Source of the DNA: GCA-003244245 sp050700055
GTDB lineage: Bacteria > Actinomycetota > Actinomycetes > Mycobacteriales > Pseudonocardiaceae
Reading direction: 5' to 3'
Length of the DNA stretch: 64,000 nucleotides
NCBI GenBank assembly: GCA_050700055.1
Contig: JBOHGE010000012.1
Span: forward strand, 40,052 to 104,051
Positions 1 through 7,778 of this stretch are shown one piece after another (positions within the stretch are counted from its first letter, which is position 1; every line of letters begins with the position of its first letter). The notes under the pieces are model-generated. The model saw nothing but the letters and a program-made list of their open reading frames with translations, was not told where the DNA came from and did not search any database. A program made the translations under genes and the position numbers.

Positions 1-1
1 C

Positions 2-1060
2 GATGGCCCGGGCGACGAAGGCCCGCACGTGCTGCGGGTCGACCTGCAGCACGTCGCCGTCGGACTCGCTGGCGCTGTTGCCCAACACCGGAACGGTCTG
101 GAACACCACGTTGCCCGCAGCCAGGCCCTGCATCCGAGCGGCGAAATCGAGCACGTCGAGGTGCTGGTCGAGCACCAGCGACTGCTGGGTGGCATCGATC
201 AGCTGGCGGATCCGGCTGGGGCTGGACAGCGTGCCCGCCGTCAGCACCTTGTCGGCCAGCGCGGCGAGGTACACCTGCTGGCGCACGATCCGGTCGAGGT
301 CACCGCGGGGCAGCCCATGCCGTTGCCGGACGAACGCCAGCGCGTCCGGCCCCGAGATCACCTGCGGGCCGGCCGGGAAGTACGCCCCGGAGAACTTGTC
401 GCGAACCGGTTCCCGCAGGCATACCGGAACCCCGCCGACCGCCTCGGTGAGCAGCGAGAAGCCCAGCAGGTTGATCTCCGCGTAGTGGTCGATGCCGGCT
501 CCGGTGAGGTCTTTGACGGCCTGCAGCAACAGCTTGCGGCCCGCGGCGATGGACTCGGTGCGCACCACCGCCGGGTCGGCGCCCTGCGCGACGAGCCGTT
601 GCGCGGTGGCGCTGCGCGCGCGGACGAACGCGGAGTTGAGCTTGTGCCGGCCGTACCCGTCGGGCAGCTGCACGTACAGATCCCGGGGCAGCGAGATGGC
701 TACCGCGCGCCTGCCGTCGTTCGGGATCCGCACCAGGATCATCGTGTCGGTCAGCTCACCCTCGTTGTCTCCAGCGCGCAACCGGGACAGCACCTCGGGG
801 GGCAGCGGGTTGTCCTGCGCGTCGGTCCGGCTGTCCATGCCCACCAGCAGGATGTCGGTGGCCTGATCCGGAGCGCTGAAGCCGATCACATCCGTGGTGC
901 TCAAGCCTTGCTGGAGGCTCTGAAAAGTGCTCCACCCGTAGCCGGTCAGGCCCAGTACCAGCACCGAGATCATCGCGAGCACCAGCTTGACGCCGCGCAA
1001 CCCAACGGAAGGCGGTGTCGCCCGAACCCGCCGGTCGGGCCAGGGTGGCCGGTCGTCCAC
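2..1060 (-). CDS. LytR-CpsA-Psr (LCP) family protein, C-terminally truncated by window edge
   Basis: LCP proteins transfer undecaprenyl- or decaprenyl-linked glycopolymers onto peptidoglycan at the outer membrane face. I translated 353 codons from a GTG at 1060, which follows a GGGGGA ribosome binding site at the right spacing. A cytoplasmic N-terminus of about 22 residues leads into one transmembrane segment (LVLAMISVLVLGLTG). The LCP domain then shows DILLVGMDSR, the Arg-rich phosphate-binding stretch AISLPRDLYVQLPDG with downstream HKLNSAF, and DALAFVRQRHGLPRGDLDR. All are hallmark motifs. No stop is reached before the window begins. The gene is divergent from rmlD, the same arrangement as M. 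tuberculosis Rv3267/Rv3266c, where the homologue attaches arabinogalactan. That role here is inferred from family and synteny. Confidence 0.93.
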   Translation of the reverse strand, partial: MDDRPPWPDRRVRATPPSVGLRGVKLVLAMISVLVLGLTGYGWSTFQSLQQGLSTTDVIGFSAPDQATDILLVGMDSRTDAQDNPLPPEVLSRLRAGDNEGELTDTMILVRIPNDGRRAVAISLPRDLYVQLPDGYGRHKLNSAFVRARSATAQRLVAQGADPAVVRTESIAAGRKLLLQAVKDLTGAGIDHYAEINLLGFSLLTEAVGGVPVCLREPVRDKFSGAYFPAGPQVISGPDALAFVRQRHGLPRGDLDRIVRQQVYLAALADKVLTAGTLSSPSRIRQLIDATQQSLVLDQHLDVLDFAARMQGLAAGNVVFQTVPVLGNSASESDGDVLQVDPQHVRAFVARAI

Positions 1061-1224
1061 GCATCTCCCCCTGATGTCTGGTGGCCCCGGCGTCGGGCTT
1101 GCCGGGCCAGGGTATCCGCGTGCGCACGCTATCCCTGAGAGCAGACGTGCGAGCTGCTGGTCGGGTTGCCGTGGCACACTGCGTCCGCTGTGTGGCTGCC
1201 GGCCAGACGGGGAAGGGTGCACCG

Positions 1225-2103
1225 ATGCGGCTTCTGATCACCGGCGGTCGCGGCCAGTTGGGTTGTGATCTGGTGGCCGCGGCCGCGCGAGCAGGGATCA
1301 CTTGGGTTCACGCGCCCAGCTCGGCCGAGCTTGACGTCACCGATCCCACGGCGGTGGCTGGTGCCGTCGGGGCAGCGTCGGCCGGCACCAGCTTGGTCGT
1401 GATCAACGCTGCGGCGTACACGGCGGTGGACGCCGCGCAGCGCAGCGGTGCGCAGCGTGCTCAGGCCGTCAACGCCGACGGTCCGGCATACCTGGCCCGA
1501 GCCTGTGCCGCGTACCGGGCACATCTGATCCAGGTCTCCACCGACTACGTCTTCGCCGGTGACAGTGCCCGGGCACATGAAGTGGACGATCTGACGGGAC
1601 CGCGCAGCGTGTACGGCCAGACCAAGCTGGCGGGGGAGCACGCGGTGTGGTCATCGAAGGCCGCGGCGCATGTGGTGCGCACTGGCTGGCTCTACGGCGC
1701 GCACGGCAGCAACTTCGTCCGCACCATGGCGCGGTTGGCGGCTGAGCGTGACACCGTGCGGGTGGTCGACGATCAACGCGGCAGCCCGACCTGGACAGCG
1801 GACCTGGCTGACGGGCTGGTCGCGCTCGCACTGGCAGCCGACCGGGTGCCGGTGGGCGTGCTGCACTGCGTCAACGCCGGCTGCACGACCTGGTTCGAGC
1901 TGGCCAGGGCAGTGTTCACCGAGATCGGTGCCGACCCGGACCGGGTGCGGCCCTGCAGCACCGCGGAGTTGGACCGGCCCGCACCCCGCCCGGCGAACTC
2001 GGTGCTGAACACCGCCGGGTGGGTGACGGCCGGGCTGCCCGAGCTGCGACATTGGCGCCCGGCCCTGCGCGCCGCAATCGCCCAGGGCCTGCTCGTCGGT
2101 TGA
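1225..2103 (+). CDS. rmlD: dTDP-4-dehydrorhamnose reductase
   Basis: Catalyses the last step of dTDP-L-rhamnose synthesis, NADPH-dependent reduction of dTDP-4-dehydro-L-rhamnose, in the cytoplasm. The 292-residue protein starts at the ATG at 1225 behind GGAAGGG; an upstream in-frame extension lacks sense as protein and was discarded. Visible motifs are the Rossmann GGRGQLG at residues 7-13, STDYVF at 105-110 and the catalytic YxxxK (Y130, K134, in VYGQTKLAGEH). Length is normal for the family. dTDP-rhamnose is the donor for the WbbL-type transferase encoded at 23.6 kb, so the pathway partners are retained although separated by inserted genes. Confidence 0.95.
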   Translation: MRLLITGGRGQLGCDLVAAAARAGITWVHAPSSAELDVTDPTAVAGAVGAASAGTSLVVINAAAYTAVDAAQRSGAQRAQAVNADGPAYLARACAAYRAHLIQVSTDYVFAGDSARAHEVDDLTGPRSVYGQTKLAGEHAVWSSKAAAHVVRTGWLYGAHGSNFVRTMARLAAERDTVRVVDDQRGSPTWTADLADGLVALALAADRVPVGVLHCVNAGCTTWFELARAVFTEIGADPDRVRPCSTAELDRPAPRPANSVLNTAGWVTAGLPELRHWRPALRAAIAQGLLVG

Positions 2104-2109
2104 ACCAGT

Positions 2110-3237
2110 TCAGTGTGGGCGGGAGCTTTTCACCACCTCGGCCGGCAGCGTGGCGTGCATCATCGAGACGTTGTAGCGGTCGTACTGGGTCATCGTGAAA
2201 TAGATGTCGCGTCCCTCGGAGTCCGGGTTCAGGAAACCGCCGTAGAGGTGCGGGTATTCCTTGGACGTGGCAACGGTGATCGGCGCGCCCCACGGGCCGG
2301 TGGGATGCCGGGCAAGCCGGACCACGATCGCGCCACGTGACTCATCCATGGTCATCATCTGCCAGCTGCCGAGGGTCTCGTCGTACCGGACGGACAGCTC
2401 ACCGACGGGCCCCGGCACGATCGGGGCCGCGAGCACACCGGCACCGCGTTGCCAGTCCTGCCCGGTCCAATATTCGTAGGCCGGCGTGTCGAGCAGCAGC
2501 TGCTCGGGTACCCGGGCGACATAGGCAGCACCGAAACGGCCGTTGGGCGTGCCGAAAGCGTAGACGAAGCCGTCCCGGCGGGCGTAGGCGATCATCTGAA
2601 ACTTGTCGTCGAGAGCCTTGGTGTTCGGCCGGTGCGTGCCCGGCGCGTCTTTCCAGGTCTGTCCCCCGTTGTCGGAGTAGGCGACGGCGCTGTAGTTAGT
2701 GATCCACTTCCCGGGTGTGGTGAACTTGCGCACCGACATATAGGCCATATAGTTGCGGCCGTCGATGTTCACGCCACCGGTCGGGATCTTGGTCATCTCG
2801 ACGCCACTGTGCTTGAGCGAGGGCAGCAGTTCCTTGGCGTGGCCGGGACGGTCGGTGACGAAGTTGTCGAAGGACATGCCGTCGGCCGGGTTGCGGTCGA
2901 AGCTGCGGGCCAGGGTGTTCGAGCGCCAGTCGATCGTGACCGGGTCGCCGAACCCGCTGTCGGAGCCACCCCAGGCGGCTCCGAAGGTATCGCCGAAGGC
3001 GGCCAGGATCTGTCCTCGCTCGTCGGTCCACATGATACCGAGATCGGTACCCTTGATCTTGTAACGTGCCTCGGTCGCGTTGATGGACTCAGCCCCGGTG
3101 ATCACAGCTACCGGGATGGCCCGGCCTGGTAATGCGGTTTCCGCCACTCCGGGCGGCGCCGCGCTGACTGTGACAGTCGCGGTTGCCGCCGTCAGGGCCG
3201 CTAGCGCGACCCCGGCTCGAGTTCGTTGAGTGAGCAT
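2110..3237 (-). CDS. Secreted DUF4185-domain protein
   Basis: A 375-residue exported protein, starting at an ATG behind AGGGG. The N-terminus has an Arg residue pair and an Ala/Thr-rich hydrophobic stretch ending near AAPPGVAETA, a Sec signal peptide. The rest matches the DUF4185 type: repeated blade-like segments such as IMWTDERGQILAAFGDTFG, MAYMSVRKFTTPGKW, SAVAYSDNGGQTW and YWTGQDWQRGAGVLAAP, ending in a region with YPHLYGGFLNP. The SDNGGQTW segment recalls the Asp-box of beta-propeller glycosidases. DUF4185 proteins of actinobacteria are thought to act on cell-envelope polysaccharide such as arabinan; I infer an envelope glycan role from this and from the neighbouring LCP, rmlD and glycosyltransferase genes, without direct proof. 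It ends six bases after rmlD, convergent to it. Confidence 0.8.
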   Translation of the reverse strand: MLTQRTRAGVALAALTAATATVTVSAAPPGVAETALPGRAIPVAVITGAESINATEARYKIKGTDLGIMWTDERGQILAAFGDTFGAAWGGSDSGFGDPVTIDWRSNTLARSFDRNPADGMSFDNFVTDRPGHAKELLPSLKHSGVEMTKIPTGGVNIDGRNYMAYMSVRKFTTPGKWITNYSAVAYSDNGGQTWKDAPGTHRPNTKALDDKFQMIAYARRDGFVYAFGTPNGRFGAAYVARVPEQLLLDTPAYEYWTGQDWQRGAGVLAAPIVPGPVGELSVRYDETLGSWQMMTMDESRGAIVVRLARHPTGPWGAPITVATSKEYPHLYGGFLNPDSEGRDIYFTMTQYDRYNVSMMHATLPAEVVKSSRPH

Positions 3238-3375
3238 CCCTGTCCCCTTCTGCCCGGACCGCGTCCTCCTGCGGGCAGGCAGGCATCAGCGTTCCGTAGC
3301 TGCAAGCAACATCCCCCAGCGCTCGAACGGGGCAGTAGTGCCCTTTCTGGCGCCCTTAGTAGCGTATGTGCGACT

Positions 3376-3393
3376 CGACGTATCGTAACGTCG
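3376..3393. promoter_or_regulatory. Short inverted repeat between two minus-strand genes
   Basis: CGACGT and ACGTCG flank six bases in the 247-base gap upstream of the DUF4185 gene. It could be an operator or part of its promoter; no clear -10/-35 pair was found around it. Confidence 0.2.
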
Positions 3394-3484
3394 ATCACGC
3401 TACTTCTCGTGGGTGAACCCTAGAGAGCTTGCTCTTGACTCGGCGTGTCGCTCATCTGGCGCCGGGCGTGTCCGCTGCGGATGC

Positions 3485-4609
3485 TCACTGCCGGTCGAGG
3501 GCTTGCCGGTACGCTCGGGTCGTTGCCTGTGCGCAGGCCTGCCAGGTGTAGCGGGCCGCGTGCGCCCGTCGAGCGGCTGCGCCGGCCGGATCGCAGCCGG
3601 AATCGGCGACGGTGGCCAGCGCAGCGGCCAGGGCAACGGGATCCTCGGGGGCGACGAGCGTGGCGAGCCCACCGGTGATCTCCCGCAGCGCCGGCAGGTC
3701 AGAGCACACCACCGGCACCCCGGCCGCCATCGCCTCCAGCACCGGCAAGCCGAAACCCTCGTCCCGTGACGGCAACACCAGCGCCGTCGCACCGGCCACC
3801 ACACAGCGCAGATCGGCGTCGTCGAGGTACCCCAGGGTGCGCACCCTGTGCTGCCTGGCCACCGGCGTCGGCCCCCAGCCAGCCGGCCCGGCCAGCACCA
3901 GCGGAGCCAGATCAGACCGTGCCGCATGCGCGTCGAGCAGCACGTCAAGGCCCTTTCGGGGCTGGGCGGCACCGACGAACAGCAGGTATCGCCGGGGCAA
4001 CCCCAGAGCGGTGCGCAGCGCCTCGGTGGGTGCAGCGGCGGTCAGCCATGATCGATCCACGCCCAGCGGGGTGACCACGATCCGCTGTGCGGGCACGCCG
4101 AGCCGTCGGGCCACCTGCTGGGCCACCGCTGCGCTGGGAGTGCAGACCACCGCCGCCCGGGCCACCGAGCGTGCGACCAGGTCGGGCAGGTCTCGCTGCT
4201 GGCGGGCCAGCTGGTCCGGTCGGTCCAGAAACGCCAGGTCGTGCACCGTGACGACACCGCGGGCGCGCTTCGACGGCGGCAGCACGAAGTTGGTGGCGTG
4301 CAGCACGTCGGCGTGGCCGGCGAGCAGCTCGGTCGGTGGCCAGCCGGCGCGCTGCCACAGTTGTCGCAGCACCCGGGCCGGGACCGGCCCACCGCGCACC
4401 CGGATCCCGGGAGGTACCGCGGCGCGCAGCGCGGCCTGGCCGCGGGCGGTGAACGCGGTGACCGAGACGTCCACATCGGGTCTGATCGCCAGCTCGCGCA
4501 ACAACGCAGCGGTGTAGCGACCGATCCCGCTGCGCTGGCCCAACAGCGGCGTCGCGTCGATGAGTACCCGTGAGTGGCGATGCGAGTTATCGCTCGGATC
4601 GCCACTCAC
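3485..4609 (-). CDS. GT4-type glycosyltransferase
   Basis: A 374-residue retaining glycosyltransferase of the GT-B fold (GT4 family). The N-terminal half opens with VLIDATPLLGQRSGIGRY, the usual acceptor-binding glycine turn. The C-terminal donor domain contains LFVGAAQPRKGLDVLL, the fold hallmark, and the EGFGLPVLEAMAAGVPVV stretch that holds the E-x7-E motif. The GTG start at 4609 overlaps the end of the upstream glycosyltransferase by 23 bases, so translation is probably coupled. The first 14 residues are encoded by the hairpin at 4567-4612. Closely related in sequence to the two GT4 genes at 21.3 and 22.4 kb, suggesting family expansion. Substrate cannot be read from the sequence; an envelope glycan is likely from context. 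Confidence 0.9.
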   Translation of the reverse strand: MSGDPSDNSHRHSRVLIDATPLLGQRSGIGRYTAALLRELAIRPDVDVSVTAFTARGQAALRAAVPPGIRVRGGPVPARVLRQLWQRAGWPPTELLAGHADVLHATNFVLPPSKRARGVVTVHDLAFLDRPDQLARQQRDLPDLVARSVARAAVVCTPSAAVAQQVARRLGVPAQRIVVTPLGVDRSWLTAAAPTEALRTALGLPRRYLLFVGAAQPRKGLDVLLDAHAARSDLAPLVLAGPAGWGPTPVARQHRVRTLGYLDDADLRCVVAGATALVLPSRDEGFGLPVLEAMAAGVPVVCSDLPALREITGGLATLVAPEDPVALAAALATVADSGCDPAGAAARRAHAARYTWQACAQATTRAYRQALDRQ

Positions 4610-4612
4610 GGG
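4567..4612. repeat. Hairpin spanning an overlapping gene junction
   Basis: Fifteen-base perfect arms (CCCGTGAGTGGCGAT at 4567-4581 and its complement at 4598-4612) enclose a 16-base loop. The loop holds the TAA stop of the upstream glycosyltransferase, and the right arm holds the GTG start of the downstream one. It is coding on both sides, so it could act in mRNA as an attenuator or processing site rather than a plain terminator. A TTATCCACA word follows immediately. Confidence 0.6.
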
Positions 4613-7085
4613 TTATCCACAGTCGGCGGAGTCTTCCGGTGGCACGCCGGGCCACCTCGCTGGGCCCGCCGGCGGTCAGGTAGGAACGGATCAGTGCGGC
4701 GTCGCGGCGTAGTGCGCTGGCCCGGCCAGCTGGACGCCCCGGCGCGGGCACCGGCACGGCAGCCAGCCGGTCGGGGGCGGGTCGTGGGTGGCGGCAGAAC
4801 TCGACCAGCGGCGCCAGCACCACATCCCAGGTGTAGCGCTGGGCCACGGCCGCGATCCGCTCCCGGCAGTTGGCGGCGAAGGCGTCGTCGTAGAGCACCC
4901 GGGCTAGCGCCGCGGCCAGCGCCGCCGGATCTTCAGCGGGCACCACCACGCCGAGTTTCTCGGCCGTGACCAGCTCGGCGAAGGCGTCGCCGTCGGTGGT
5001 GACGATGGGCAGCTGCGCCCACAGGTAATCCAGCACCCGGGTGCGGAAGGCGAAGGTGGTCTCGACGTGCTCGAAGTGGGTGGTCACCCCGGCGTCGGCG
5101 TCGAGCAGCCAGTTCTGCCGGTCGGCGTAGGGCACCCAGGTCTCGTTGAAGAACACCTGCTTGCCGGTGAGCCCGAGGGTCTCGGCGAGCCGGCGGGTCT
5201 GCCCGGCCATGCCCATCTCGGGCACGTCGGGGTTCGGGTGGCGCATCCCGAGGAACACCAGGCGCAGGTCGTCGTGCTCGGCGCTTAGTGAATGCACGGC
5301 GCGCAGCAGGGTCAGCGGGTCGAACCAGGAGTAGACACCGCCCGCCCAGATCACGACCTTGTCCTGAGGCGCGAATCCCAGCGTGTCGCGCAACCCCGGA
5401 CCGGTGCGCTGCGGTGGTTTGCCGGACAGCCCGAACGGGGCCACCGCCAGCAGCGAGCGGGTCGTCGGGTCGGCGTCGTAGACGGTGGGGGACAGCCGGC
5501 CGATCGCCGCCAGGTGCCCGAGCCAGAAATGCCGCTGCCGCTCCGACGCGCAGAGGAAGAAGTCGCCGCGGCGCAGCTGGGCCGACAGCACCTCGGTCGT
5601 CCCTTCGACGACTCGGGCACGCTGGTCGGCGCCGAGATCGCGGCCCTGCTCGAGCTGCTCCAGGTGCATCGGGTCGTAGATGTCGGCGATCACGATGTGG
5701 TTGGAGGTCTTTAACGACGGTATCTGCTCGAGCACGTGGCCTTGAAGAGCTACCAACTGGGCCCAGCCGAGCTCGGGGCCGATCTGATGGGCGGGGACGT
5801 GCCGCACATCGAAATCCGCGGGAGGTGGCAAACAGTGCGGGTTGAGGCTGATCAGGCGCACGTCGTGCTCCCCGGACAGCACCTCGGCCATGTTCCAGGC
5901 GCGGATCGCCGGCCCAGCCATCCGCTGCGACACCGCGTCCGCGGTGATCACCAGGATCCGCCGGCGGGCCCCGTACACCCGCTGCACACCGAGGGTCTCG
6001 ACGATCGCGTCGTGCGCGAGCAGGTAGGGGACCTCGGGGGAGGTGCGCTCCAGGGCGTTGCGCATCAGCGGCAGCAGGTCGGCGTCGGTGCGCACCCGGG
6101 CGGCCTGCTCGGCCCGCCGCGACGCGGCCAGTGCGGGCAGCATCTCCACGAACCGGTCGATGGCGTAGATCCCGGCCATGGTCACCCGGGGCACCGCCAT
6201 CGGACCGGACGCCTCGACGCCCGGGCCGCGGCGGGTCAGCTCCAGCTCGGTGGGGTCGCATTCGCCGCGGGCGGTGGCTCTTCGGACGGCTAGGGCGAGT
6301 GCGGCGGGCAGCACGGTGGCCAGGGTCTCGTCCGAGACGTTCTTGTACAGCGCGGCGAGCGCGTTGCGTTCCAGCAGGTACGTCTCACGGGCCGGGTCGG
6401 CGCCGTGCAACGAGGCGTGGTGGCGGTGGTAGGCGATCGACCGGGGCTCGTAGCGCACCCGGTGACCGCGCAGGTTCAGTCGCCAGCCCAGGTCGACGTC
6501 CTCGCAGAACATGAAGAACCGCTCATCGAACCCGCCGAGCTGCTGGTAGATGTCGCGCCGGACCAGCAGCGCGGCCCCGGTGCCGAACAGCACGTCACGG
6601 GCGGTGTCGTGGGCGCCGTCGTCGGGTGTGCCGACGTGCGGTTTGTAGCCCATCCCGTACCAGGTCAGACCGCCGTCGACGTAGTCGATCCGCGCGCCGT
6701 CCCAGTCCAGCACCTTGCTGGCCACCGCGGCGATGTCCGGGCTTTCGCTCAGTGCTTCGACGGCGGCGCGCACCCAGTCCCGGTGCGGCCGGGCGTCGCT
6801 GTTGAGGAAGCCGACGACGTCGCCGGTGGCCTTGGTGACCCCGAGGTTGCAGCCGCCGGCAAACCCGATGTTGGTGGCGCAGCGGATCAGCCGGGCCTGC
6901 GGCACCGCGGCGGCGATCCGCTGCGCGCTGCCATCACCCGAGGCATTGTCCACGCAGATCAGCTCAAGCCGGTCAGCCGGCCAGTCCAGCTCATCACGCA
7001 GCGCCCGCAGGCAGGTCACAGTGTCCTCGGCGCCGCGGTGGTTCACCACCACCACCGACACCCTCGGCACCGCATGCTCGACCAC
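4587..7085 (-). CDS. Two-domain GT2-GT4 glycosyltransferase
   Basis: About 832 residues from the GTG at 7085 (GGAGA ribosome binding site with good spacing; an ATG nine codons upstream at 7112 is the alternative). The N-terminal third is a GT-A domain of family GT2: PRVSVVVVNHRG, ICVDNASGDGS, NIGFAGGCNLG, FLNSDARPH and a downstream FCEDVDLGWRL motif. A helical linker follows. The C-terminal half is a GT-B domain with ILVITADAVSQRMAGPAIRA, VIWAGGVYSWFDPLTLLRA and FRTRVLDYLWAQLPIV. Such bifunctional enzymes build surface polysaccharides. An in-frame extension to 7499 exists, but it is made of repeat and duplicated debris and was rejected. The stop codon lies in the loop of the hairpin at 4567-4612. 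Confidence 0.88.
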   Translation of the reverse strand: MVEHAVPRVSVVVVNHRGAEDTVTCLRALRDELDWPADRLELICVDNASGDGSAQRIAAAVPQARLIRCATNIGFAGGCNLGVTKATGDVVGFLNSDARPHRDWVRAAVEALSESPDIAAVASKVLDWDGARIDYVDGGLTWYGMGYKPHVGTPDDGAHDTARDVLFGTGAALLVRRDIYQQLGGFDERFFMFCEDVDLGWRLNLRGHRVRYEPRSIAYHRHHASLHGADPARETYLLERNALAALYKNVSDETLATVLPAALALAVRRATARGECDPTELELTRRGPGVEASGPMAVPRVTMAGIYAIDRFVEMLPALAASRRAEQAARVRTDADLLPLMRNALERTSPEVPYLLAHDAIVETLGVQRVYGARRRILVITADAVSQRMAGPAIRAWNMAEVLSGEHDVRLISLNPHCLPPPADFDVRHVPAHQIGPELGWAQLVALQGHVLEQIPSLKTSNHIVIADIYDPMHLEQLEQGRDLGADQRARVVEGTTEVLSAQLRRGDFFLCASERQRHFWLGHLAAIGRLSPTVYDADPTTRSLLAVAPFGLSGKPPQRTGPGLRDTLGFAPQDKVVIWAGGVYSWFDPLTLLRAVHSLSAEHDDLRLVFLGMRHPNPDVPEMGMAGQTRRLAETLGLTGKQVFFNETWVPYADRQNWLLDADAGVTTHFEHVETTFAFRTRVLDYLWAQLPIVTTDGDAFAELVTAEKLGVVVPAEDPAALAAALARVLYDDAFAANCRERIAAVAQRYTWDVVLAPLVEFCRHPRPAPDRLAAVPVPAPGRPAGRASALRRDAALIRSYLTAGGPSEVARRATGRLRRLWITREWRSER

Positions 7086-7227
7086 CCGTGGTTCTCCTTC
7101 GTCCGCGGGCATCCTCGCGTATCGCTCGCGTTCCCCTGCGTGAGGGGACTGCGCACCGCTGGGAGGTTCCGTCCCAGGGGTAGCTCCCCGGGGTATTGGT
7201 GTGGAAGTGGCAAGGAGGGGCACTCGG

Positions 7228-7339
7228 ATGGACGCTGAGGAGGCGCGCACGATCGGGTGGGCGCTGTAGGCGGGGGTCCGCGACGATCGGCGCAAGTCGC
7301 TACGGGTGGTCGCCGGGCTGACGGGGATGAGCAAGGACC
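7228..7339 (+). pseudogene. N-terminal remnant of an XRE-type regulator
   Basis: A perfect AAGGAGGGG ribosome binding site precedes an ATG at 7228. The reading MDAEEARTIGWAL, stop, AGVRDDRRKSLRVVAGL then TGMSKD resembles the helix-turn-helix start of actinobacterial XRE regulators (EARTIGRRVR...KSLRVVAGLAGMSK in intact relatives, from memory). An in-frame TAG sits at 7267-7269, and similarity ends at about 7339, where unrelated sequence begins. It is a dead gene fragment divergent to the two-domain glycosyltransferase. Confidence 0.65.
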
Positions 7340-7393
7340 AGGCTTCCTGTGCCCGCACCGGCCAACGGGCCACGGACTCGACGACAGTGGGCG

Positions 7394-7471
7394 CATCACG
7401 CAGCGCCCGCAGGCACGCCGCAGTGCCCTCGGCGCGGTGGTAGTTCACCACCACCCTCGGCACCTCATTCA
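7394..7471 (-). pseudogene. Duplicated fragment of the adjacent GT2 gene 5' end
   Basis: This stretch is nearly the same as 6992-7072 inside the glycosyltransferase gene; the first 20 or more bases are identical. It reads VPRVVVNYHRAEGTAACLRA where the real gene reads VPRVSVVVVNHRGAEDTVTC. Small deletions have broken it. It lies directly behind the XRE remnant, marking a rearrangement point upstream of the intact gene. Confidence 0.7.
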
Positions 7472-7490
7472 CGGGGCTGTACCCTGCCTC

Positions 7491-7561
7491 ATCCCGCATT
7501 GAGCGGGCTGAGCGGGGTTATTCGCGTTCGGAAACCCCGCTCAGCCCGCTCAATGCGGGAT
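7491..7561. repeat. Family A long hairpin, copy 1
   Basis: Two perfect 29-base arms (7491-7519 and 7533-7561) containing CATTGAGCGGGCTGAGCGGG enclose a 13-base loop, ATTCGCGTTCGGA. The same element recurs at 11112-11174, where the loop is nearly the reverse complement, and at 42881-42947. Here it sits beside gene debris rather than between two intact gene ends. Confidence 0.9.
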
Positions 7562-7778
7562 GGGTGGTGGGATATACGATGTAGACGGTCATGGACGGCA
7601 TACGCGGCCGAGGGGTGGTGGTTCTGATTCCTGCTCGGCAGGGGGCGGGTCGCTGACCGACCCGGAGGGTCCACCGTCACGCTGCCGTCTTCTCGCGACG
7701 CCACTGCGTCGTCGTCACGTGAGTCACACCTTCTCGGTGCACGTATAACTCGATTTCTTATGTGATCAGCCTTCGCCG

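Noticed and set aside
7086..7499. In-frame N-terminal extension giving the two-domain glycosyltransferase 970 residues
   Set aside because: It is built from a hairpin arm, a duplicated gene fragment and the antisense of an XRE remnant; the GTG at 7085 has a proper ribosome binding site and the GT2 domain starts right after it.
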